A program made the position numbers and the translations under genes. Under the pieces are notes generated by a model that had not been told where the DNA came from, did no database searches, and saw only the letters and a list, made by a program, of their open reading frames with translations. This document shows positions 25,003-32,627 of a stretch of 53,197 nt of DNA, piece by piece. The DNA is from CAG-791 sp963629395 (GTDB lineage Bacteria; Bacillota; Clostridia; Lachnospirales; Lachnospiraceae), in contig CAVGIV010000009.1 of NCBI GenBank assembly GCA_963629395.1, forward strand, positions 1 to 53,197, read 5' to 3'. Numbering within the stretch: the stretch's first letter is position 1; each line of letters begins with the position of its first letter.

Positions 25003-25188
25003 TTACCAGGAAGCTTTCTTAACACCCGGGATCTCGCCCTTGTATGCGAGCTCGCGGAAGCAGATTCTGCAAATACCGTACTTCTTCAGTACAGAATGCG
25101 GACGGCCGCAGATTTTGCAGCGTGTATATGCACGCGTGGAAAACTTAGGCTCCTTCTGCTGCTTGATCTTCATCGAAGTCTTTGCCAT
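25003..25188 (-). CDS. rpsZ: 30S ribosomal protein S14 type Z
   Basis: A 61-residue zinc-binding S14: CKICGRPH and CRICFREL give the CX2C-X12-CX2C ligands. Short zinc forms are typical of Firmicutes, and a zinc-free paralogue may exist elsewhere for zinc starvation. It follows rplE by 15 bp. Confidence 0.97.
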   Translation of the reverse strand: MAKTSMKIKQQKEPKFSTRAYTRCKICGRPHSVLKKYGICRICFRELAYKGEIPGVKKASW

Positions 25189-25203
25189 GTCAATCTCCTT
25201 TGA

Positions 25204-25746
25204 TTACTTTGCAAAAGGCATGTTGAACAGTCTCAACAGCTCACGGGCCTCCTCATCGGTGTTCGCCGTGGTCGTAAAGATGATGTCCATTCCTCTGACC
25301 TTGTCAATCTTATCATACTCGATTTCAGGGAAGATCAGCTGCTCCTTGATTCCAAGTGCATAATTGCCTCTTCCGTCAAAGGAGTTGGGATTGACACCGC
25401 GGAAGTCACGCACGCGAGGAAGTGCCAGGTTCACGAGACGATCCAGGAACTCATACATCTGATCGCCGCGAAGGGTAACCTTGCAGCCAATCGGCATGCC
25501 CTCACGAATCTTGAAGTTCGCAATGGACTTCTTAGCCTTGGTGTAAACCGGATGCTGACCGGTAATTGTCTCCAGATCCTTTGCAGCGGTCTCCAGAAGC
25601 TTCTCGTTTTCCTTTGCCTCACCGACAGCCATGTTGACAACAATCTTGTCAAGCTTCGGGATCTGCATCGGATTGCTGTATCCGAACTTCTTAACCATTG
25701 CCTCACGGATCTCTGTATTGTAAAGATCTTTCAGTCTGCTGCTCAT
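25204..25746 (-). CDS. rplE: 50S ribosomal protein L5
   Basis: A 180-residue L5 that carries 5S rRNA with L18 and contacts the P-site tRNA (KFGYSNPMQIPKLDKIVVNM; DFRGVNPNSFDGRGNYALGI). AAGGAGG precedes the ATG at 25746. Confidence 0.98.
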   Translation of the reverse strand: MSSRLKDLYNTEIREAMVKKFGYSNPMQIPKLDKIVVNMAVGEAKENEKLLETAAKDLETITGQHPVYTKAKKSIANFKIREGMPIGCKVTLRGDQMYEFLDRLVNLALPRVRDFRGVNPNSFDGRGNYALGIKEQLIFPEIEYDKIDKVRGMDIIFTTTANTDEEARELLRLFNMPFAK

Positions 25747-25766
25747 CGTTTTTCCTCCTTTCTCCC

Positions 25767-26078
25767 TTATTTGATTTCCTTGCCGGTCTTCTTGGCAACG
25801 CGAACCTTCTTGCCATCCACGACCTTGAAGCCGACTCTCGTAGCTTTTCCGTCAACAACCAGCATAACGTTGGAGATATCCAGAGCTGCTTCCTTCTCTG
25901 CAATACCACCTTCCTGATTCTGAACAGAAGGCTTGTTGTGCTTGGTTACCTTGTTCACTCCCTCAACGACAACCTTGTGGTTCTCGCGGTCAACAGCAGT
26001 AACCTTTCCCTCTTTGCCGAGGTCCTTACCGGCAATAACCTTAACGGTATCGCCAACCTTGATCTTGCTTGCTGCCAT
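25767..26078 (-). CDS. rplX: 50S ribosomal protein L24
   Basis: A 103-residue L24 with the KOW motif KVGDTVKVIAGKDLGKEGKV near its start; an early 50S assembly protein placed at the exit tunnel. AAGGAGG precedes the ATG. Confidence 0.98.
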   Translation of the reverse strand: MAASKIKVGDTVKVIAGKDLGKEGKVTAVDRENHKVVVEGVNKVTKHNKPSVQNQEGGIAEKEAALDISNVMLVVDGKATRVGFKVVDGKKVRVAKKTGKEIK

Positions 26079-26089
26079 TTCTTTCCTCC

Positions 26090-26458
26090 TTACAGTACTT
26101 CCGGAGCAAGGGACAGGATCTTCATGAACTGCTTATCACGAAGCTCTCTTGCTACGGGTCCGAAAATACGAGTTCCGGTAGGTGTCAGATCATCCTTGAT
26201 GATAACGGCTGCGTTCTCATCGAAACGGATGTAAGAACCGTCTTTTCTGCGTGTCTCGCGAACGGTACGAACAACAACTGCCTTGACAACGTCGCCCTTC
26301 TTTACCATACCGCCGGGAGCTGCTTCCTTAACAGAAGCTACAATTGTATCGCCAATTCTGGCATATCTTCTGGTAGATCCGCCGCACACACGGATGCAGA
26401 GAAGCTCTCTGGCACCGGTGTTATCAGCGACCTTCAGTCTTGTTTCCTGCTGAACCAT
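26090..26458 (-). CDS. rplN: 50S ribosomal protein L14
   Basis: A 122-residue L14 (MVQQETRLKVADNTGAREL), which sits at the subunit interface and receives the silencing factor RsfS. AAAGGA lies 7 nt before the ATG at 26458; nine further codons upstream are not supported. Confidence 0.98.
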   Translation of the reverse strand: MVQQETRLKVADNTGARELLCIRVCGGSTRRYARIGDTIVASVKEAAPGGMVKKGDVVKAVVVRTVRETRRKDGSYIRFDENAAVIIKDDLTPTGTRIFGPVARELRDKQFMKILSLAPEVL

Positions 26459-26503
26459 GTCTTCGTCCTTTCTGACTCTGAACAACCTTTGGTCAAGAAG
26501 CGA

Positions 26504-26758
26504 TTATCTAGCCTTCTCAACGATGGTAACCACTCTCCATCTCTTGGTCTTAGACAGCGGTCTGGTCTCCATAACCTTCACCGTGTCGCCGATGCCGCAC
26601 TCGTTGTTCTCATCGTGTGCCTTCAGTGTGTAGGTCTTTTTCACAATCTTTCCGATTACCGGATGCTTAACGTGGTTCTCGATCGCAACAGTGACTGTCT
26701 TGTCCATCTTGTTGCTGACAACCTTACCGATACGGACTTTTCTAAGATTTCTTTCCAC
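26504..26758 (-). CDS. rpsQ: 30S ribosomal protein S17
   Basis: An 84-residue OB-fold S17 (RNLRKVRIGKVVSNKMDKTVTV) that binds 16S rRNA early in assembly. The start is GTG at 26758 with AAAGGAG 8 nt upstream. Confidence 0.97.
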   Translation of the reverse strand: MERNLRKVRIGKVVSNKMDKTVTVAIENHVKHPVIGKIVKKTYTLKAHDENNECGIGDTVKVMETRPLSKTKRWRVVTIVEKAR

Positions 26759-26784
26759 GGTATTAACTCCTTTCCGGTAACAGA

Positions 26785-26988
26785 TTAGTTAGCAGCCTTT
26801 GCAGTAATAACCGTCTGAATCCGAGCGATGTTCTTGCGAACCTCTGTGATTCTGGCTGTGTTCTGCAGCTGATTGGTTGCGCTCTGGAATCTGAGGTTAA
26901 AGAGCTCCTTCTTTGCGCTCTCAAGATCTTCCTTGAGCTCGTCGATGGTCTTGTCCTGCAGTTCCTTCATGTATTCAGTAGACTTCAT
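26785..26988 (-). CDS. rpmC: 50S ribosomal protein L29
   Basis: A 67-residue two-helix L29 at the polypeptide exit (STEYMKELQDKTIDELKEDL; LFNLRFQSATNQL). Its ATG overlaps the rplP stop as ATGA. Confidence 0.98.
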   Translation of the reverse strand: MKSTEYMKELQDKTIDELKEDLESAKKELFNLRFQSATNQLQNTARITEVRKNIARIQTVITAKAAN

Positions 26989-27413
26989 TCTGCACCGCCT
27001 TCCAGATCTGCCTTGGAAACGATCTTGGTCTTAACAGGAAGCTTTGTTCCAGCAAGACGAAGTGCCTCTCTTGCAGTTTCTTCAGGTACTCCGGAGATTT
27101 CAAACATAACTCTGCCGGGTTTTACAACTGCTACCCAGTACTCAACAGAACCCTTTCCGGATCCCATTCGAACTCCCAGGGGCTTGCCGGTAACAGGCTT
27201 GTCCGGGAAAATCTTGATCCAAACCTGTCCGCCACGCTTGATGTAACGTGTCAGAGCAACACGGGCTGCCTCAATCTGGTTGGAACGAACCCATTTTGCC
27301 TCAGTTGCAACAAGACCATACTCACCGTATGCCAGCTTGTTGCCGCGGGTAGCTTTACCACGACGGTCGCCGCGGAAAACAGCACGATACTTAACTCTCT
27401 TCGGCATTAACAT
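26985..27413 (-). CDS. rplP: 50S ribosomal protein L16
   Basis: A 142-residue L16 (MLMPKRVKYRAVFRGDRRGKA) that helps position A-site tRNA near the peptidyl-transferase centre. The first ATG is chosen because GGGAGG lies 9 nt upstream; it overlaps the rpsC stop as TAATG. Confidence 0.98.
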   Translation of the reverse strand: MLMPKRVKYRAVFRGDRRGKATRGNKLAYGEYGLVATEAKWVRSNQIEAARVALTRYIKRGGQVWIKIFPDKPVTGKPLGVRMGSGKGSVEYWVAVVKPGRVMFEISGVPEETAREALRLAGTKLPVKTKIVSKADLEGGAE

Positions 27414-28099
27414 TAGTTGTCACCTCCCTTGGACTCATCAGAGGCAGCGACTGCCTGCTCATTCTTCTTCTTGGGAAGAATCTCGCCCTTGTAGATCCAA
27501 ACCTTAACGCCTACCTTGCCGTAGGTGGTGTCTGCTTCTGCAAAGCCGTAATCGATGTCTGCACGCAGAGTCTGAAGCGGAATGGTTCCGTCAGAATAGG
27601 TCTCTGTACGAGCGATATCAGCGCCGCCGAGACGTCCACCGCAGGAAGCCTTCACACCAAGCGCTCCGGACTTCATAGTGCGGTTCATTGCAGACTTCAT
27701 AGCTCTGCGGAAGGATACACGGTTTTCAAGCTGCTGAGCGATGTTCTCAGCTACAAGCTGTGCATCCTTGTCCGGTCTCTTGATTTCCTTGATCTCCAGA
27801 ACAACCTTGTCAGCAGTCAGCTTCTGCAGCTGCTTCTTGGTGTTCTCGATCTCAGCACCGCCCTTGCCGATTACAACGCCGGGCTTTGCGGAATATACGG
27901 TAACCTTTACTCTTCCGGAAGCTCTCTCGATTTCAATCTTGGAGATGCCTGCCTGCTCGAGCTTCTTCTTGAGGAACTCTCTGATCTTGTGATCTTCTAC
28001 CAGCATGTCAGAAAAGTTCTTGTCATCAGCATACCATCTGGAATCCCAGTCCTTGATGATGCCGACTCTCATGCCATGAGGATTAACTTTCTGTCCCAT
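27413..28099 (-). CDS. rpsC: 30S ribosomal protein S3
   Basis: A 228-residue S3 with a type II KH domain (VVIGKGGAEIENTKKQL, GXXG as GKGG) and the C-terminal domain (KSGALGVKASCGGRLGGADIAR). It lines the mRNA entry tunnel. AAAGGAG precedes the ATG. Confidence 0.98.
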   Translation of the reverse strand: MGQKVNPHGMRVGIIKDWDSRWYADDKNFSDMLVEDHKIREFLKKKLEQAGISKIEIERASGRVKVTVYSAKPGVVIGKGGAEIENTKKQLQKLTADKVVLEIKEIKRPDKDAQLVAENIAQQLENRVSFRRAMKSAMNRTMKSGALGVKASCGGRLGGADIARTETYSDGTIPLQTLRADIDYGFAEADTTYGKVGVKVWIYKGEILPKKKNEQAVAASDESKGGDN

Positions 28100-28123
28100 A
28101 TGGACTCCTTTCCATCACCTGAA

Positions 28124-28546
28124 TTACTTGGTCTCTGCTGCATCAGCAGGCTGCTCTGCCTTCTTCTCATCAAGAGTGATGTAGAGATTGCTCATTCTCT
28201 TGAAGATCCGATATGCTCTGCCCTGTGCACGAGGCTGAATTCTCTTCATGATCGGGCCATTGGAAGCATTGCACTCTGCAATATAGAGATCATCGGCATT
28301 CATACCAAGGTTATTCTCTGCATTTGCAATGGCAGACTTCAGTAACTTCAGGATCACGCCCGAAGCGTATCTCGGGCTATACTCAAGAATTCCAATTGCT
28401 GTCGTAACATCCTTACCTCTGATGGCGTCCATTACGAAGCAGGCCTTCTGAACCGGAATTCTTGCATTCGTGAGCTTTGCATGAGGTCTTGTATCCTTGA
28501 CCGCATTTCTGGCTCTCTTAACTTGTGTTCTATGTCCGTTAGCCAT
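28124..28546 (-). CDS. rplV: 50S ribosomal protein L22
   Basis: A 140-residue L22 whose beta hairpin (RIQPRAQGRAYRIFKRMSN) lines the nascent peptide tunnel and is a known site of macrolide resistance changes; no deletion is seen. An extra Glu/Lys/Ala tail of about 15 residues ends the protein. Confidence 0.97.
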   Translation of the reverse strand: MANGHRTQVKRARNAVKDTRPHAKLTNARIPVQKACFVMDAIRGKDVTTAIGILEYSPRYASGVILKLLKSAIANAENNLGMNADDLYIAECNASNGPIMKRIQPRAQGRAYRIFKRMSNLYITLDEKKAEQPADAAETK

Positions 28547-28584
28547 AGATCTGAACTCCTTTCAATATAGCGCGGGTGCGCGGA

Positions 28585-28869
28585 TTACCTACCCGAGCTG
28601 GACTCTTTGTTGTTTCCGTTGTGACCGCGGAAGGTTCTGGTCTGAACAAACTCACCAAGCTTGTGACCAACCATATCCTCAGTGATGTAAACCGGGACAT
28701 GCTTTCTGCCGTCATGAACCGCAATGGTATGTCCAACGAAGGACGGGAAAATCGTGGAGCGGCGAGACCAGGTCTTGATAACCTGCTTGTCACCGGATGC
28801 GTTCATTGCGTCTACCTTCTTCAAAAGGCTTTCATCAGCGAAAGGTCCTTTTTTCAGTGATCTAGCCAT
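28585..28869 (-). CDS. rpsS: 30S ribosomal protein S19
   Basis: A 94-residue S19 of the 30S head (ARSLKKGPFADESLL; IFPSFVGHTIAVHDGRKHVPVY). It forms a complex with S13. GGAGG precedes the ATG, 12 bp after rplB. Confidence 0.98.
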   Translation of the reverse strand: MARSLKKGPFADESLLKKVDAMNASGDKQVIKTWSRRSTIFPSFVGHTIAVHDGRKHVPVYITEDMVGHKLGEFVQTRTFRGHNGNNKESSSGR

Positions 28870-28880
28870 TTCGTACCTCC

Positions 28881-29720
28881 TTATTTAAGTCCCTTTCCGT
28901 TTCTTCTTCTCACAATGAGCTTGTCAGAAGATTTCTTCTTACGAGTCTTGTAACCAAGAGCAGGCTTGCCCCAAGGGGTTACAGGGCCGGGACGTCCGAC
29001 AGGTGCCTTACCTTCACCACCACCGTGCGGGTGATCGTTCGGGTTCATAACAGAACCGCGGACATGAGGACGAATGCCCATATGACGAATGCGTCCAGCC
29101 TTACCATAATGGATCAGGTTGTGATCTGCATTTCCAACAACACCGATGGTAGCGCGGCAAGCCAGCGGAACCATTCTCATCTCACCGGAAGGAAGACGAA
29201 GTGTTGCATATCCATTCTCTTTAGCCATCAACTGAGCCGATGCACCGGCAGTTCTAGCCATCTGGCCGCCCTTGCCTGCATAGAGCTCAACGTTGTGTAC
29301 CAGAGTACCTACCGGAATCTCGGAAAGAGGAAGGCAATTGCCGACGCGGATTTCCGCCTTCGGTCCGTTCATAACCTTCATGCCGTCGGTCAGGCCCTGA
29401 GGAGCCAGAATGTAGCTCTTCTCACCGTCTGCATAGCAGATCAGTGCAATGTTGGCCGTACGGTTCGGATCATACTCAATGCCGATAACAGTTGCCGGAA
29501 CATCATCCTTCAGTCTCCGGAAATCAACGTTTCTGTATTTCTGTCTGTTGCCGCCGCCTCTGTGACGAACAGTGATCTTACCCTGGTTGTTTCTGCCGGC
29601 ATTTTTACGCTTGGAAACGATCAGACTCTTCTCGGGAGTAGTCTTGGTCACTTCTGCGAAATCGGAGCCGGACATGTTACGTCTGGACGGGGTATAAGCG
29701 GTATACTTTCTAATTCCCAT
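28881..29720 (-). CDS. rplB: 50S ribosomal protein L2
   Basis: A 279-residue L2, needed for subunit joining and peptidyl transfer. The conserved histidine-bearing loop NPNDHPHGGGEGKAP (about 224-238) is intact, as is the basic C-terminal tail. A 94-bp spacer separates it from rplW. Confidence 0.98.
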   Translation of the reverse strand: MGIRKYTAYTPSRRNMSGSDFAEVTKTTPEKSLIVSKRKNAGRNNQGKITVRHRGGGNRQKYRNVDFRRLKDDVPATVIGIEYDPNRTANIALICYADGEKSYILAPQGLTDGMKVMNGPKAEIRVGNCLPLSEIPVGTLVHNVELYAGKGGQMARTAGASAQLMAKENGYATLRLPSGEMRMVPLACRATIGVVGNADHNLIHYGKAGRIRHMGIRPHVRGSVMNPNDHPHGGGEGKAPVGRPGPVTPWGKPALGYKTRKKKSSDKLIVRRRNGKGLK

Positions 29721-29814
29721 TTGATAACTCCTTCTTTCTTATTAACTGCACCGCGCCCGAAGCAATGCACGCCTGGGATGGCCTATCTGCTCCGGGACTT
29801 TTCCGGATTCCGGA

Positions 29815-30114
29815 TTAAAGTCCGGCGTAAAGCTCGATGTCCTTACTGTCCTCTGTCAGGAAAACAACGGCCTTTTTGCCCTTTGCTGTTTTTCCAACAG
29901 TCATTCCTCTTCTCTTGGTCTTGGCTCTGCAGGTAATGGTGTTAACCTTTGCAACCTTTGTACCCTCGAAAAGCTTCTCTACTGCATCCTTAATCTGGAT
30001 CTTATTTGCATCCGGATGTACGTAGAATGTGTACTTCTTCTCAGCTGTGAGGTTCATGCTCTTCTCAGTAAGAACCGGCTTTAAGATGACATCATAATAT
30101 CCAAGTGCTGCCAT
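29815..30114 (-). CDS. rplW: 50S ribosomal protein L23
   Basis: A 99-residue L23 (YDVILKPVLTEKSMNLTAE), the docking site for trigger factor and SRP at the tunnel exit. Its ATG overlaps the rplD stop by one base (TAATG). Confidence 0.98.
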   Translation of the reverse strand: MAALGYYDVILKPVLTEKSMNLTAEKKYTFYVHPDANKIQIKDAVEKLFEGTKVAKVNTITCRAKTKRRGMTVGKTAKGKKAVVFLTEDSKDIELYAGL

Positions 30115-30737
30115 TATGCGTACACCTCCTCAATCTTAGCAACCGCATCCTTTGTAAGGATAACAGTCTGTGCATTCATCAGATCGTAAACATTGATGGT
30201 GTTTACGGTAGAGGTCTTAGCATCCGGTACATTGCCGGAAGCGCGGAGAACGTTTGCATCATCTGCTGCAAGAACAACCAGAGACTTGCCGGCTGCCTTG
30301 AGATTCTCCATAACCTTTACGAAATTCTTTGTCTTAGGCTCCTCAAAGCTGATCTCGTCAACAACAATCAGCTTGCCGCCAGCCAGACGATCCGACAGAG
30401 CAGACTTCAGAGCAGTTCTCTTCTCCTTCTTATTAAGCTTGAAGGAATAATCACGCGGTACCGGAGCAAATACAACGCCGCCATGTCTCCACTGAGGAGA
30501 GCGCGTAGAACCCTGTCTTGCATGACCGGTTCCCTTCTGTCTCCAGGGCTTAGCAGTGCTGCCGGAAACCTCAGAACGAGTCTTTGCCTTCTGTGTTCCC
30601 TGGCGGTTGTTCGCCAGCTGCTGAACAACTGCGAGGTGAAGCAGGTTCTCATTGGGCTCAATGCCAAAAATTGCATCGGAAAGATCGATCTTGCCGACCT
30701 CTTTTCCTTCCATATTGAAAACTGATACGTTAGCCAT
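30114..30737 (-). CDS. rplD: 50S ribosomal protein L4
   Basis: A 207-residue L4 with the long tunnel-lining loop (KTRSEVSGSTAKPWRQKGTG). In enterobacteria L4 represses its own S10 operon by attenuation in the leader; the attenuator-like hairpin upstream of rpsJ in this window makes L4 the obvious candidate effector here, by inference. Confidence 0.98.
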   Translation of the reverse strand: MANVSVFNMEGKEVGKIDLSDAIFGIEPNENLLHLAVVQQLANNRQGTQKAKTRSEVSGSTAKPWRQKGTGHARQGSTRSPQWRHGGVVFAPVPRDYSFKLNKKEKRTALKSALSDRLAGGKLIVVDEISFEEPKTKNFVKVMENLKAAGKSLVVLAADDANVLRASGNVPDAKTSTVNTINVYDLMNAQTVILTKDAVAKIEEVYA

Positions 30738-30770
30738 TTTTAAATGGTCCTCCTTTCATCCGGGCAGCTG

Positions 30771-31451
30771 TTATACTTCTACCTTTGTTGTGTCCTTGAT
30801 CGTGACCAGGCCCTTCTTAGGTCCGGGAACTGCACCCTTTACAAGGATGATGTTCTTCTCAGGATCAACCTTAACAATCTCAAGGTTTCTGACAGTCACC
30901 TGAACGCTTCCCACATGACCAGGCATTACCTTGCCAGGGAATACGCGGCTAGGCGTAGAAGAAGTACCGTTAGAACCTGCATGGCGGTGGAACTTGGAGC
31001 CATGTCCCATGGGTCCTCTGTGCTGGCCCTTCTGAATTGCAGAACGGAAGCCCTTTCCTTTGCTGATGGCGGTTACGTCGATGTGATCGCCCTCTGCAAA
31101 GATGTCAGCCTTAATCTCGGCGCCAAGCGTATACTCGGCAGCGTTCTCAAGACGGAACTCACGAACGAACTTCTTGCTGGATACACCAGCCTTCTCGAAG
31201 TGGCCCTTCTGTGCCTTGTTCACGCCGTGGCGATGGGCAACTTCTACCTTTCCGCTCTTGTCAACATTCTTGGCACGATCTACAGCATCTACATAACCAA
31301 CCTGAACTGCTTCATAGCCGTCATTCTCTGCTGTCTTGATCTGGGTTACCACGTTCGGGCCTGCCTCCAGAACCGTTACAGGAACCAGTGTGCCGTCCTC
31401 TGCGAAGATCTGTGTCATACCAATCTTCGTTGCAAGAATTGCTTTTTTCAT
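30771..31451 (-). CDS. rplC: 50S ribosomal protein L3
   Basis: A 226-residue L3 (MKKAILATKIGMTQIFAEDG; tip loop GPMGHGSKFHRHAGSNG reaching toward the peptidyl-transferase centre). The ATG at 31451 has GAGG 8 nt upstream. The reading frame extends 62 codons into the spacer without family similarity. Confidence 0.97.
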   Translation of the reverse strand: MKKAILATKIGMTQIFAEDGTLVPVTVLEAGPNVVTQIKTAENDGYEAVQVGYVDAVDRAKNVDKSGKVEVAHRHGVNKAQKGHFEKAGVSSKKFVREFRLENAAEYTLGAEIKADIFAEGDHIDVTAISKGKGFRSAIQKGQHRGPMGHGSKFHRHAGSNGTSSTPSRVFPGKVMPGHVGSVQVTVRNLEIVKVDPEKNIILVKGAVPGPKKGLVTIKDTTKVEV

Positions 31452-31791
31452 ATCTCTTACCTCTTTCTGCCGCATTGCGGCGTTGTAACACCAGTCGGTG
31501 TTAATCCCTACAGCGGACATCGGCATAGATGGAAGGTGTGACTTCCGTTTCATAATCGGACATGGTCTGCTGTCTGACCTGCGGTGACCTGAACCGCCGT
31601 CCCTTATGTCTGTACTGCTCTCTTTCCTGCAGTTCACAGGTTCTGCGTAAAAGAGGATGTCATACTAAGTAGAGGTTATTGTTACGCCTAGACGCAAAGC
31701 CTTTGCCATGCACCCATTACAGCGCAACCTGCATTTTCATCGGGTTTCCCCGGCCGTCTCTCCGGCTGTCAGTGTCCTTAACCCTTTCGAG
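31452..31791 (-). promoter_or_regulatory. Unusually long rpsJ-rplC spacer (rplC leader)
   Basis: 340 bases with no gene or convincing promoter. Visible structures on the minus strand are a TAACACC/GGTGTTA hairpin with loop GACT and a GCCGC/GCGGC hairpin with loop AAT, both close to rplC and the second overlapping its ribosome binding region. Every other spacer of the S10 cluster is under about 160 bp. It may hold an RNA element that tunes rplC onward. Confidence 0.4.
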
Positions 31792-32109
31792 TTACTTTGT
31801 CACCATCTTGACGTTGATATAAACGCCAGCAGGCATTTCCAGACGCTGAAGAGCATCTACCGTCTTCTGCGTAGGAGCGATAACGTCGATCAGTCTCTTA
31901 TGAGTTCTCTGCTCGAACTGCTCGCGGCTGTCCTTGTACTTGTGAACAGCACGAAGGATGGTAACCACTTCCTTCTTGGTAGGAAGCGGAACCGGTCCGC
32001 TCACCTGTGAGCCGCTCTTCTTTACCGTTTCAATGATCTTGCGGGCAGAAGCATCGATAAGCTCATGATCATATGCCTTCAATGTGATTCTCATTACCTG
32101 ATTTGCCAT
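31792..32109 (-). CDS. rpsJ: 30S ribosomal protein S10 (NusE)
   Basis: A 105-residue S10 (ANQVMRITLKAYDHELID), part of the 30S head and also the NusE partner of NusB/NusG in antitermination. AGGAGG lies 11 nt before the ATG at 32109; 20 upstream codons are not supported. First gene of the S10 cluster, behind a leader of about 325 nt. Confidence 0.97.
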   Translation of the reverse strand: MANQVMRITLKAYDHELIDASARKIIETVKKSGSQVSGPVPLPTKKEVVTILRAVHKYKDSREQFEQRTHKRLIDVIAPTQKTVDALQRLEMPAGVYINVKMVTK

Positions 32110-32434
32110 AAAAAAAGTCGCCTCCTTATTCGCACTTTTTATGAAGTACGACAAGCGGTGACTGTACACATTCCCGTGCGTGTCCTGTCCTTTTCAAAAG
32201 AAAATCAACGGCAAAACCGTTGACAGAACGCTTATCACGTCGTTTCTGCTCTGGGCAGACGGTTCTTCGGTACAGTGACTTGTCGTCAGATTCTTGGGCG
32301 TGTCCGCCAGGTCGCGCAGACGCCCCAGACATTCGCTCCACGGAGTAACCCAGACCAGTTCCTTTTCTCTCGAACCGAAATCAAAAGAACCTGAGCCTGA
32401 CAATCTCTCGCTTCATCGCTATCATGTCACAGCG
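32110..32434 (-). promoter_or_regulatory. S10 operon leader
   Basis: About 325 nt from the predicted transcription start to rpsJ. On the minus strand it opens with a stem of AATCTCGCT against an AGCGAGAGATT arm, followed by a GGTTCTTTT/AAAAGGAACT pairing, a GC-rich middle part, and a terminator-like hairpin at 32196-32223. No open reading frame with a good start is seen. Length, position and a late attenuator resemble the L4-controlled S10 leader of enterobacteria; sequence homology is not claimed. Confidence 0.55.
32196..32223 (-). terminator. Attenuator-like hairpin in the S10 leader
   Basis: Minus-strand TCAACGG and CCGTTGA make a 7-bp stem with loop TTTTG, followed by TTTTCTTTT. It lies about 87 nt before the rpsJ start and about 210 nt after the promoter, so it can stop transcription before the cluster. 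Confidence 0.6.
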
Positions 32435-32440
32435 AGATTC

Positions 32441-32469
32441 ATTGTACACGAAGACTATTTTTATTGCAA
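32441..32469 (-). promoter_or_regulatory. Promoter of the S10 cluster
   Basis: Minus-strand TTGCAA (32464-32469), 17-bp AT-rich spacer, TACAAT (32441-32446); an A-rich stretch lies upstream. This is one of the best promoters in the window. Confidence 0.8.
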
Positions 32470-32516
32470 GTTTTATTTTCTGCTTTTTTTACAAAGATCT
32501 ATGGCGGATTTTGTGC

Positions 32517-32558
32517 AAAAAGTAACCCACGGACAAGATAAACTCTCACCCGTGGGTT
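32517..32558 (-). terminator. Intrinsic terminator after the putP-like gene
   Basis: AACCCACGG and CCGTGGGTT form a 9-bp stem (32524-32532 with 32550-32558) followed by a five-T run on the minus strand (32517-32521). Confidence 0.85.
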
Positions 32559-32561
32559 GCT

Positions 32562-32627
32562 CGATGTACTAGTACATCGTTTGCAAAACAACTGGCCTAA
32601 TAACGCAGAACTTAATCGATGTACTAG
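32562..32627. repeat. Palindrome and repeat of CGATGTACTAG behind putP
   Basis: An 18-bp perfect palindrome (32562-32579, CGATGTACT followed by its complement) and a second CGATGTACTAG at 32617-32627 that abuts the putP stop codon. The pair can form an 11-bp stem around 41 nt. It lies upstream of the putP terminator and has no T tract of its own. Confidence 0.6.
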
